Under the pieces are notes generated by a model. It was not told where the DNA came from and made no database searches. It was given only the letters and a program-made list of their open reading frames with translations. Shown piece after piece: positions 1 through 5,964 of a stretch of DNA of 13,109 nucleotides. This stretch comes from CAYTOF01 sp964439435 (GTDB taxonomy: Bacteria > Bacillota > Clostridia > Oscillospirales > QAMX01), in assembly GCA_964439435.1 (NCBI GenBank), contig CAYTOF010000060.1, positions 1 to 13,109 on the forward strand, written 5' to 3'. The translations under genes and the position numbers were made by a program. The first letter of the stretch is position 1. Each line of letters opens with the position of its first letter.

Positions 1-79
1 CCATTGTACCAGAAGGGAGTCCGGGTCTTCAACTTTCATTTAACTTTACAATACGTTTTAGTTTGAAAGGAGCACATGT

Positions 80-1513
80 ATGAAAAGAAGATTTTTGCCT
101 GTTATCCTTGCAATCATCCTTGTCAGCCTGATCTTTTTGCCGGCCTGCGGCGGCGAGGGCGAACCTGCGGGGACAACGGCTAAAACCGGCAGCACGACAG
201 CCGCAACAACAGCAAAGACGGATGCGCCAACCACCACAACAGAAGCAACCACAGAAGCAGAGACGGAACCGCAAATCTCCCTGGACGGCTATGAGTTCAC
301 CCTCGTGGCGGGACATATCGGCAAGTTCACACCGCAAGTAGGCCTCAACGAGCTCAACGACAGATGGCTCCGAGCCTATATAGACATACAAGACAAGTAT
401 GACTTTAGGTTGAGCCTCTTGCCGGGATCTGTCAAAACAGAAACCATCATGACATATGTGACTTCAAACCAAAAATGGGGCGACTTTGTCGCACCGCGCC
501 ATTCAGACTTTTTCCCATTGTCTGTTGCGGGCTATTTAAAGCCCCTGGATGGGGACGAGCTTGTCAAAGCGGGGTTCAACGCCTACGATGAGACAAGATG
601 GGACCAGCACTACACCCAGCTCTCCAAGTTCAACGACCAGATCTGGGCGGTGCTGACCAACGGCGAGTTCAACGTGGCTGTCTTTGGCTATGTGCTCGGC
701 GTCAATGACCACATCACAAGCCCCGAGGGCTACGACAAGGCAAAGCTCTACGAGATAGTGCGCGCCAAGGAGTGGACCTGGGAGAAATACCTCGACATTG
801 CCAGAGCTGTCACCAAGGACACCACGGGCGATGGCGAACAAGACCAATTTGGCAGCGGCTCTTGGGTTTTCGGTTCGGAGATTTTGACCAACGGCTATAT
901 GCCAATCAACCTCCAAAACGGCAAATGGACCGCGGATTTCACCAACCCCTGGGTCATAGAAGGCCTGGAGTTCTTGCAGGATTGGCAGGAGAGCGGCATT
1001 GTCAGGGCTGCCGAGAGCGGCAACGGAAACCTGCGCAAGATGTTTGTTGCGGGCGATGTGGCCTTCTCCCCCTTCTACCACGGACACCTCATTGAGCCCA
1101 TCTTTGAGGAGTGTGAGTTCGAATACGGCCTGATCCCCCTGCCCATGGGCCCGCGTGCCGAAACCTATGTGCACATTGTGCCCGATTTGGACGCCTGGTG
1201 CATGCTCAGCACAAACAAAGACTATGAAAAGAGCATCATAGCCATGAACGCCTGGGGCGAGATCATGACCAACGACGGCTGGCACGACTCTGCCAGAGAG
1301 GTTTTCAGAGATGATGAGTCTTGGGATATCTTCCTTGAGCTGATTTTGCCCAACACGATTTTGAACAATCTGAAAATCACCGATCCGATTTGGAAATACT
1401 ATCAAGACAATATGAGCAACCCCGTCAGGCTCGGCGAAGTTCTGCCCTCCATGGTGAGTGAGCAGCACAATGAGGTCATACAGCAGATGCTCGACGATTC
1501 GCTCAACAAATAG
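80..1513 (+). CDS. ABC transporter extracellular solute-binding lipoprotein (sugar type)
   Basis: This is a 477-residue secreted lipoprotein that should capture a substrate, probably a carbohydrate, outside the membrane for an ABC importer. Residues 1-23 are a lipoprotein signal: MKRR, a hydrophobic core, and the lipobox LPAC with Cys23 as the lipidated residue. Residues 24 to about 65 are a Thr/Ala/Glu-rich linker that would hold the domain off the membrane. The rest reads as a family-1 (MalE/UgpB-like) binding protein with many Trp and Tyr residues, for example the WTADFTNPWVIEGLEFLQDW stretch and GLIPLPMGPRAE near the middle. AAAGGAG at 66-72 sits 7 nt before the ATG and fixes the start. 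No permease or ATPase follows, so partners must lie to the left or elsewhere. The gene ends at its own terminator. The family call is firm; the substrate is unknown. Confidence 0.85.
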   Translation: MKRRFLPVILAIILVSLIFLPACGGEGEPAGTTAKTGSTTAATTAKTDAPTTTTEATTEAETEPQISLDGYEFTLVAGHIGKFTPQVGLNELNDRWLRAYIDIQDKYDFRLSLLPGSVKTETIMTYVTSNQKWGDFVAPRHSDFFPLSVAGYLKPLDGDELVKAGFNAYDETRWDQHYTQLSKFNDQIWAVLTNGEFNVAVFGYVLGVNDHITSPEGYDKAKLYEIVRAKEWTWEKYLDIARAVTKDTTGDGEQDQFGSGSWVFGSEILTNGYMPINLQNGKWTADFTNPWVIEGLEFLQDWQESGIVRAAESGNGNLRKMFVAGDVAFSPFYHGHLIEPIFEECEFEYGLIPLPMGPRAETYVHIVPDLDAWCMLSTNKDYEKSIIAMNAWGEIMTNDGWHDSAREVFRDDESWDIFLELILPNTILNNLKITDPIWKYYQDNMSNPVRLGEVLPSMVSEQHNEVIQQMLDDSLNK

Positions 1514-1545
1514 GATACAGCTTGCCGACAACTTCGGCATGAGAT

Positions 1546-1587
1546 AGGCAAAGGGCCCCCACATATGGCGGGGCCCTTGCCTTTTTA
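1546..1587 (+). terminator. Rho-independent terminator of the solute-binding protein gene
   Basis: A GC-rich stem pairs AGGCAAAGGGCCCC with GGGGCCCTTGCCT (one bulged A), closes over a short loop around ACATATGGC, and is followed directly by five T residues. A smaller hairpin, TGCCGA/TCGGCA at 1523-1539, lies just upstream. It isolates the solute-binding gene from the genes to the right. Confidence 0.9.
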
Positions 1588-1605
1588 TCTGTGCGGGCAT
1601 ATAAT
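1577..1605 (+). promoter_or_regulatory. Predicted sigma-A promoter for the YgjP-like gene
   Basis: TTGCCT at 1577-1582 and a perfect TATAAT at 1600-1605 are separated by 17 bp. The -35 box lies inside the 3' arm of the preceding terminator, so the two signals overlap. The -10 lies 37 bp before the ATG. The call rests on spacing and consensus match only. Confidence 0.5.
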
Positions 1606-1641
1606 TAACAAAACACGCATCCAAGGGAGCAGCCTTTATAT

Positions 1642-2352
1642 ATGAAGAAAGCGCCATACAACATCATACGTTCAAATCGAAAAACAATCGCCTTTGTCAT
1701 CGACAGGGGCGGCAATTTCACCGTGCGTGCTCCAAGGGATGCCACGATAGCTGAGATAGAGCAATTGGTGGAGGAAAAGCGGAGCTGGATAGAGGAAAAA
1801 CAACAGCTGGTGGCGAGCCTGCGGCAAAAATATCAGCCCGTAGAGGTGAGACAGGGCGGCGTTGTGCCCTATCTTGGCACATTGCTCTCCATAACAATGG
1901 CAAACATAGAAAAGCCGGCCATTGTGGGAAGCCCACCTTCAGAAGACACTCTCAGCCAAAGCGTTCCTACAGGCGGGACGCTCATGCTCCCCTTGCACTA
2001 CACCGAGGTGGAGCTAAAGCTCTACTTCAAGGAGCTTGCAAAGGCCTTTATCTTTCCGCGAGTGCGTGACTTAGCAAGTCGGCTCTCGCTCCGCCATGGG
2101 GATTTGCGCCTCTCCGATGCGCGCGCGCGCTGGGGCTCCTGCGGGGCGCACAACAGCCAGAACTTTTCTTGGCGGCTCGTCATGGCGCCGCAAGAGCTTG
2201 TCGACTATGTGATAATCCACGAGCTCTGCCACATAAAGCACAAAAACCACAGCCCCGCCTTTTGGGCCGAGGTGGAAAAACACATGCCTGATTACAGGGA
2301 GAGAGCAAGAGAGCTAAAGGAGAGCCGGGAACTGTTGAACTTGCTCCCATGA
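1642..2352 (+). CDS. YgjP-like (DUF45) zinc metallopeptidase domain protein
   Basis: This 236-residue cytoplasmic protein has the YgjP/WLM-type metallopeptidase fold (PF01863-like). The zinc motif HELCH is at residues 193-197, with the conserved downstream HIKHKNHSPAFW. His193 and His197 should bind zinc, Glu194 should be catalytic, and His203 is a likely third ligand. The family hallmark RWGSCG lies about 30 residues before it. The N-terminal half carries the small beta domain (IRSNRKTIAFVIDRGGNFTVRAP) and a helix rich in Glu and Lys. A linker around residues 88-115 looks less conserved. No signal peptide or membrane segment is visible. The physiological substrate of this family is unknown. 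AAGGGAG at 1623-1629 is 12 nt from the ATG, slightly far, but no better start is visible. It appears monocistronic. Confidence 0.9.
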   Translation: MKKAPYNIIRSNRKTIAFVIDRGGNFTVRAPRDATIAEIEQLVEEKRSWIEEKQQLVASLRQKYQPVEVRQGGVVPYLGTLLSITMANIEKPAIVGSPPSEDTLSQSVPTGGTLMLPLHYTEVELKLYFKELAKAFIFPRVRDLASRLSLRHGDLRLSDARARWGSCGAHNSQNFSWRLVMAPQELVDYVIIHELCHIKHKNHSPAFWAEVEKHMPDYRERARELKESRELLNLLP

Positions 2353-2360
2353 GCTTTGTC

Positions 2361-2389
2361 TTGAATATATTCATATAAAGAAGTATAAT
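2361..2389 (+). promoter_or_regulatory. Strong predicted sigma-A promoter for the DUF3842 gene
   Basis: TTGAAT at 2361-2366 and TATAAT at 2384-2389 are 17 bp apart. Transcription would start near 2396, leaving an AT-rich leader of about 87 nt before the ATG at 2483. The -10 lies within a 23-bp block repeated exactly at the citrate synthase promoter (11571-11593). A weak 6-bp inverted repeat (ATCTGA/TCAGAT, 2409-2447) lies in the leader. Confidence 0.75.
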
Positions 2390-2399
2390 ATAAAAACCA
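2377..2399 (+). repeat. 23-bp promoter block, copy 1 of 2
   Basis: The block AAAGAAGTATAATATAAAAA followed by CCA is identical to 11571-11593. In both places it surrounds the -10 box, 17 bp downstream of a TTGAA(T/A) -35 box. The identity stops at both ends of the block. Confidence 0.85.
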
Positions 2400-2482
2400 C
2401 ATATTTGAATCTGATTTGCCTTTGTTTTTGCGGATTTGATTTCAGATAAGTATATTTTAAAATTTTAGAGAGGGGTTTTCCC

Positions 2483-2896
2483 ATGAATATATTGGTCATA
2501 GATGCTCAAGGAGGCGGTATCGGAAGGCAGGTTGTCGCCACGGTCAAAAGGCAGTTTCCCGAAATGACAATCACAGCCGTCGGCACCAATTGCATCGCCA
2601 CCTCCGCCATGCTAAAGGCGGGAGCGGACCTGGCCGCCACAGGGGAAAACGCCATTGTGGTGGGGTGCAAAAAAGCAGATATCATCATCGGCCCCATCGG
2701 CATAGTGATAGCAGATGCCCTGCTCGGCGAAATCACCCCCACCATGGCCCGCGCCGTCGGGCAGAGTTGTGCCAGGCGCATTTTGATCCCCATCAACCAC
2801 TGCGACAACATAGTCGTGGGCGTAGATGACCTGGGTATCAGCAAACTCATGCTCTGTGTGGTGGAGCAGGTTGGCAAACACCGCTGCTTAGCATAG
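2483..2896 (+). CDS. DUF3842 family protein of unknown function
   Basis: This small 137-residue soluble protein matches, by pattern, the clostridial DUF3842 family. It opens with MNILVIDAQGGGIGRQVV, a beta strand followed by a glycine-rich loop that resembles a nucleotide or phosphate binding turn. Hydrophobic strands alternate with Gly- and Ala-rich loops, including VVGCKKADIIIGPIGIVIADALLGEI and IPINHCDNIVVGV. Cys residues in VGCKKAD, SCARR, HCDN and MLCVVEQ might bind metal, but no clear ligand motif is visible. GAGAGGGG at 2468-2475 lies 7 nt before the ATG. It has its own promoter and precedes the lar operon on the same strand by about 250 bases. Its function is unknown, and the neighbourhood only hints at a metal or cofactor link. 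Confidence 0.8.
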   Translation: MNILVIDAQGGGIGRQVVATVKRQFPEMTITAVGTNCIATSAMLKAGADLAATGENAIVVGCKKADIIIGPIGIVIADALLGEITPTMARAVGQSCARRILIPINHCDNIVVGVDDLGISKLMLCVVEQVGKHRCLA

Positions 2897-2903
2897 AGCT
2901 GCC

Positions 2904-2933
2904 TTGACTTTGCGGAGGGGCTTGTAGTATAAT
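2904..2933 (+). promoter_or_regulatory. Strong predicted sigma-A promoter of the lar operon (distal)
   Basis: TTGACT at 2904-2909 and TATAAT at 2928-2933 are 18 bp apart, right after the DUF3842 stop codon. A transcript would start near 2940 and carry a leader of about 209 nt through the tandem repeats and the attenuator-like hairpins before larE at 3149. No terminator for DUF3842 lies before it, so read-through is also possible. Confidence 0.75.
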
Positions 2934-2975
2934 ATGCCTGTCCAAAGTGGATTTGGTTCAGCACGAAGCTGACGA

Positions 2976-3045
2976 GCGACAATGAATTGTCGCACAACAA
3001 CGAATTGTCGCACAACAACGAATTGTCGCACGAGCGTGAATTGTC
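2976..3045 (+). repeat. Four-copy 18-bp tandem repeat with an initial inverted repeat
   Basis: GAATTGTC recurs at 2984, 3002, 3020 and 3038, exactly 18 bp apart. The full unit GAATTGTCGCACAACAAC is perfect in copies 1 and 2. Copy 3 ends GCACGAGCGT and copy 4 is only the 8-bp core. The array is preceded by GCGACAAT (2976-2983), which is the reverse complement of ATTGTCGC in the repeat. The first unit therefore forms an 8-bp inverted repeat, and the single GCGACAAT could pair with later copies instead. A small hairpin, TCAGC/GCTGA, lies at 2958-2972. On the minus strand the 18-bp period gives six-residue peptide repeats, which I take as an artefact. Confidence 0.85.
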
Positions 3046-3073
3046 TTTTAAATAGCCCCAAATGCCCATCCTT

Positions 3074-3079
3074 TATAAT
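3074..3079 (+). promoter_or_regulatory. Second -10-like box upstream of larE (proximal)
   Basis: A perfect TATAAT lies 70 bp before the larE ATG, but no -35 box is visible at 16-18 bp. It may be a factor-dependent promoter or chance. The nine bases TATAATATG here also occur at the distal promoter (2928-2936). Confidence 0.35.
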
Positions 3080-3080
3080 A

Positions 3081-3135
3081 TGTATACTTTCGAAGGTATG
3101 CAATCTTCCAGAAGGAAGATCTGCATGCCTTTTTT
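3081..3135 (+). promoter_or_regulatory. Attenuator-like pair of mutually exclusive hairpins before larE
   Basis: The second hairpin is a classic intrinsic terminator. Positions 3095-3109 (GGTATGCA then ATCTTCC) pair with 3114-3129 (GGAAGAT, one bulged C, then TGCATGCC) over the tetraloop AGAA, and six T residues follow at 3130-3135. The first hairpin, 3081-3102, is a near-palindrome (TGTATACTT, loop TCGA, AGGTATGCA, with two T-G pairs). It uses bases 3095-3102, which form the base of the terminator stem, so both cannot form fully. The larE ribosome site (GTGAGG, 3138-3143) follows at once. This layout suggests transcription attenuation of the lar operon. Alternatively, the hairpin may simply terminate transcripts from the DUF3842 side. 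The ligand or factor, if any, is unknown. Confidence 0.6.
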
Positions 3136-3148
3136 ATGTGAGGTTTTT

Positions 3149-3895
3149 ATGACACTTGCCGAATTTTTCAAAAAACACCCGAAAGTGGCCATAGCCTTTT
3201 CGGGCGGTGTGGACTCCGCCTATCTGCTGTATGCGGCAATCAAATACGGCGCAAAGGTGCGCGCCTACTATGTTAAATCCGAATTTCAGCCGGACTTTGA
3301 GCTAAATGACGCCCGCCTATTGGCCAAGGAACTTCAGGCGGACATAAAAGTCATACCGCTGAATGTGTTGGAATTGGATGCGGTGGCCAAAAATCCTAAA
3401 GACCGCTGCTATCACTGCAAAAAGGCGATTTTTGGCGCCATTGCAGAGGCTGCCGCAAAAGACGGTTTTGACACCCTGCTTGACGGCACAAACGCCTCCG
3501 ACGATGCCTCCGACCGCCCGGGCATGAGGGCGCTTGCAGAGCTCAATGTGCTCTCTCCCCTGGCAAAATGCGGGCTTTCCAAGGCAGAGATACGCAGGCT
3601 TTCAAAGGAGGCAGGTCTTTTCACATGGGACAAACCTGCCTATGCCTGCCTTGCCACGAGGATCTCGACAGGTGAGCCGATCACCGCAAAGAAGCTGGAG
3701 GCCACTCAAAGCACGGAGGACGCTCTCTTCTCCCTTGGGTTTTCCGATTTCAGGGTGCGCGTATGCGGCGAAACTGCCAAGCTGGAACTGCCGGAGGCAC
3801 AATTTGAAAAGCTGATTCAAAACAGAGAGCTTGTCTTAATGGAGCTCAAAAAACACTACCTGACAATTTTACTGGATTTGGAGGGAAGAGGATGA
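3149..3895 (+). CDS. larE: LarE, ATP-dependent sulfur transferase of nickel-pincer nucleotide synthesis
   Basis: LarE adenylates the two carboxylates of pyridinium-3,5-biscarboxylate mononucleotide and converts them to thiocarboxylates, the sulfur ligands of the nickel-pincer cofactor. The PP-loop ATP site SGGVDS is at residues 18-23. The family motifs DRCYHCKKAIF (Cys87, Cys90), LLDGTNASDDASDRPG and KPAYACLATRISTGE (Cys167) are all present. The last Cys corresponds to the sulfur-donating Cys176 of Lactobacillus plantarum LarE. The extra CxxC gives three candidate cysteines, the set expected in homologues that bind an iron-sulfur cluster instead of sacrificing a Cys. I chose the ATG at 3149 (248 residues) because GTGAGG lies 5 nt upstream. 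The same frame is open back to 3062, but that extension runs across the terminator hairpin. First gene of the operon; its stop overlaps larB. Confidence 0.9.
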   Translation: MTLAEFFKKHPKVAIAFSGGVDSAYLLYAAIKYGAKVRAYYVKSEFQPDFELNDARLLAKELQADIKVIPLNVLELDAVAKNPKDRCYHCKKAIFGAIAEAAAKDGFDTLLDGTNASDDASDRPGMRALAELNVLSPLAKCGLSKAEIRRLSKEAGLFTWDKPAYACLATRISTGEPITAKKLEATQSTEDALFSLGFSDFRVRVCGETAKLELPEAQFEKLIQNRELVLMELKKHYLTILLDLEGRG

Positions 3896-4647
3896 AAAAC
3901 GACATCAAAGCCATTTTAGAATCCGTAAAAAACGGCGAGCTCTCCGTGGAGAGCGCGCTCCTTGCCATCAAAAAAAAGCCCTTTGCCGATATAGGATATG
4001 CAAAAGTCGACTTGCACCGCAAAGTGCGCCAAGGTGCGGCGGAGGTGATCTACGGCGAGGGCAAAACACCCGAGCGGATTGTGGGTATCATGGAGAGCAT
4101 GACCCAAAACGGACAGAGCGCCATCCTCATAACCCGCCTCTCCCCCGATGCTGCAGCGGATATATCCTCCCATTTTGCGCTGACATATCACCCCGAGGCG
4201 AAAATCGGCATTTTCGGAAACACCCTGCCCGCAGACGGCATCGGCAAAATTGTGGTGGCGACGGGTGGCACAAGCGATATCCCCGTTGCCGAGGAGGCGG
4301 CACTCACCGCCGAGTTTCTCCGCAATGAGGTGGTGCGGCTCTATGATGTGGGTGTGGCTGGGTTGCACAGGCTCCTTGCCCACATGGACGACATCATGAG
4401 CGCCACGGTCATTGTCGCCGTTGCGGGCATGGAGGGTGCCCTTGCCAGCGTGATCGGCGGGTTGGCGGATTGCCCCGTCATTGCTGTGCCGACCTCTGTG
4501 GGATATGGGGCAGCTTTTGGCGGATTGGCAGCACTTCTATCAATGTTAAACTCCTGCGCCAGCGGGGTGTCTGTGGTCAACATAGACAACGGCTTCGGCG
4601 CGGGCTATCTTGCGAGTATGATCAATCACATGGAGGTAAAGAGATGA
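3892..4647 (+). CDS. larB: LarB, pyridinium-3,5-biscarboxylic acid mononucleotide synthase
   Basis: LarB carboxylates nicotinic acid adenine dinucleotide at C5 and hydrolyses its phosphoanhydride, releasing AMP and giving the biscarboxylate mononucleotide that LarE uses. The protein has 251 residues, the usual size. The N-terminal third is helical, and the C-terminal two thirds is the PurE (AIR carboxylase)-like domain. Visible hallmarks are ATGGTSDIPVAEEA, YDVGVAGLHRLL, VAGMEGALASVIGGL, VIAVPTSVGYGAAFGGLAALL, and the near-terminal NIDNGFGAGY. It is cytoplasmic. The ATG overlaps the larE stop by four bases (ATGA), with GGAGGG at 3880-3885 inside larE, so the genes are probably translationally coupled. 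The order larE-larB-larC differs from L. plantarum larA-B-C-D-E. Confidence 0.93.
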   Translation: MKNDIKAILESVKNGELSVESALLAIKKKPFADIGYAKVDLHRKVRQGAAEVIYGEGKTPERIVGIMESMTQNGQSAILITRLSPDAAADISSHFALTYHPEAKIGIFGNTLPADGIGKIVVATGGTSDIPVAEEAALTAEFLRNEVVRLYDVGVAGLHRLLAHMDDIMSATVIVAVAGMEGALASVIGGLADCPVIAVPTSVGYGAAFGGLAALLSMLNSCASGVSVVNIDNGFGAGYLASMINHMEVKR

Positions 4648-5948
4648 AAATACTGTATCTTGACTGTTCGATGGGAGCCGCGGGCGATATGCTCACGGCG
4701 GCACTGCTGGAGCTGCTGCCAAATCCCGACGAATTTTTGCAGGAGCTAAACGCCCTGGGCATACCGGGGGTTGTCTACGAAAAGAAAACCGAGGTCAAAA
4801 ACGGCATCAGCGGCACGCGCGTATCTGTGAGTGTCCACGGCCAAGAAGAGGAAAGCCAAGACCACATGCATGAGCATGAAGGTGACCACCATCACGACAA
4901 TGCACATGGGCACAGTCACAGCCATGAACACGGTCACGATCACGGGCACGAAAACGGTCACGATCACAACCACGACCACGAGGGTGACCACAGCCACAAC
5001 TCTCTGAGAGATATCGAACACATAGTGAGAGGCCATCTGCCCGTGTCGGAGAAAATCAAAGATGACATCATGGCCGTTTATCAGATTATAGCGGAAGCTG
5101 AGAGCACGGTGCACGGTGTGCCCGTCACAGAAATTCATTTCCATGAGGTCGGCACGATGGACGCCGTTGCCGACATCACCGCTGTGGCCATGCTGATGGA
5201 CAGACTTGCCCCAAAGAGAGTTGTCGCCTCGCCTGTCCATGTGGGGAGCGGTCAGGTCAAGTGTGCCCACGGTATCTTGCCCGTGCCGGCCCCCGCCACC
5301 GCCCTTATCCTGCAGGATGTGCCTATTTATGGCGGCAGGATTCGCGGAGAGCTCTGCACCCCCACAGGTGCCGCTTTGCTGAAGCACTATGTGCACCATT
5401 TTGGCGATATGCCCATCATGAAAACCCTGGCAATCGGATATGGGTGCGGCAAAAAGGATTTTGAAGCCGCAAACTGCGTGCGGGCAATGCTCGGAGAAGC
5501 GGCCGATAACTCTGACATGATAGTCGAGCTGTCCTGCAACATCGACGATATGAGCGCCGAGGCCATCGGCTTTGCCATGGAGATGCTCTTTGAGGGGGGC
5601 GCCCTCGATGTGTATACAATCCCCATCGGGATGAAAAAGTCACGGCCCGCCACACAGCTGCGTATCATGTGCCGTGAGGCAAAACGAGATGAGATGATCG
5701 CCCTCATCTTCAAACACACCACAACCCTCGGCATTCGCGAAGAGACCCTCAACCGCCACACTTTGGCCCGCGAGAGCAAGCTCTTAGAAACCTCCCTTGG
5801 TGCTGTGAGGAAAAAGACAGCGCAGGGATATGGCACAGAGCGCTATAAATACGAATACGAAGACATCGCCAATATTGCCCGCAAACACAACTTGTCGCTG
5901 GAGGATGTCCTTTCAAGGCTCGAAAAGAACGAGTCAAATACACAGTAA
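4644..5948 (+). CDS. larC: LarC, nickel insertion enzyme for the nickel-pincer cofactor
   Basis: LarC is the CTP-dependent cyclometallase that inserts nickel into the bis-thiocarboxylate ligand. The 434-residue protein starts with the family signature MKILYLDCSMGAAGDML. It contains FHEVGTMDAVADI, VHVGSGQVKCAHGILPVPAPAT and CTPTGAALLKH in the first domain, and SCNIDDMSAEAIGFAMEMLF plus IPIGMKKSRPATQL in the C-terminal domain. Residues 74-118 form a His-rich loop with 20 His in 45 positions, a likely nickel store. In L. plantarum the protein is made by a frameshift between larC1 and larC2; here one continuous frame encodes both halves. The start at 4644 overlaps the larB stop (ATGA), with TGGAGG at 4631-4636. 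A longer in-frame start at 4470 lies deep inside larB and lacks the conserved N-terminus. Confidence 0.93.
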   Translation: MKILYLDCSMGAAGDMLTAALLELLPNPDEFLQELNALGIPGVVYEKKTEVKNGISGTRVSVSVHGQEEESQDHMHEHEGDHHHDNAHGHSHSHEHGHDHGHENGHDHNHDHEGDHSHNSLRDIEHIVRGHLPVSEKIKDDIMAVYQIIAEAESTVHGVPVTEIHFHEVGTMDAVADITAVAMLMDRLAPKRVVASPVHVGSGQVKCAHGILPVPAPATALILQDVPIYGGRIRGELCTPTGAALLKHYVHHFGDMPIMKTLAIGYGCGKKDFEAANCVRAMLGEAADNSDMIVELSCNIDDMSAEAIGFAMEMLFEGGALDVYTIPIGMKKSRPATQLRIMCREAKRDEMIALIFKHTTTLGIREETLNRHTLARESKLLETSLGAVRKKTAQGYGTERYKYEYEDIANIARKHNLSLEDVLSRLEKNESNTQ

Positions 5949-5964
5949 ATACGGAGAAGAACAG

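Noticed and set aside
47..52. TACAAT as the -10 of the first gene
   Set aside because: No acceptable -35 box at 16-18 bp upstream, so the promoter may lie left of the window.
536..1657. Long minus-strand open frame (373 codons)
   Set aside because: Antisense to a clear solute-binding protein and through its terminator; composition is typical of a shadow frame in GC-rich third positions.
2976..3045. CRISPR array
   Set aside because: Units are 18 bp, directly abutting with no unique spacers, and no cas genes are present.
2506..3103. Minus-strand frames with repeating CDNSLL or RQFVVV peptides
   Set aside because: They are translations of the 18-bp tandem repeat, which is a multiple of three, extended antisense to DUF3842. 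There is no ribosome site or family resemblance.
3062..3148. N-terminal extension of larE
   Set aside because: The extra 29 residues run over the palindromes and T-tract and do not resemble LarE; GTGAGG supports the ATG at 3149.
2940..3148. NiCo (czcD) riboswitch before the nickel genes
   Set aside because: I could not find its four-way junction or conserved purine-rich internal loops; the visible structure is repeats plus two hairpins.
4470..4643. N-terminal extension of larC from an upstream ATG
   Set aside because: It overlaps conserved larB coding sequence, lacks a ribosome site and precedes the typical LarC start MKILYLDCSMG, which has TGGAGG upstream.
5830..5964. Upstream start for the metal-chelate binding lipoprotein
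   Set aside because: It lies inside larC and would place 45 residues before an obvious lipoprotein signal peptide.
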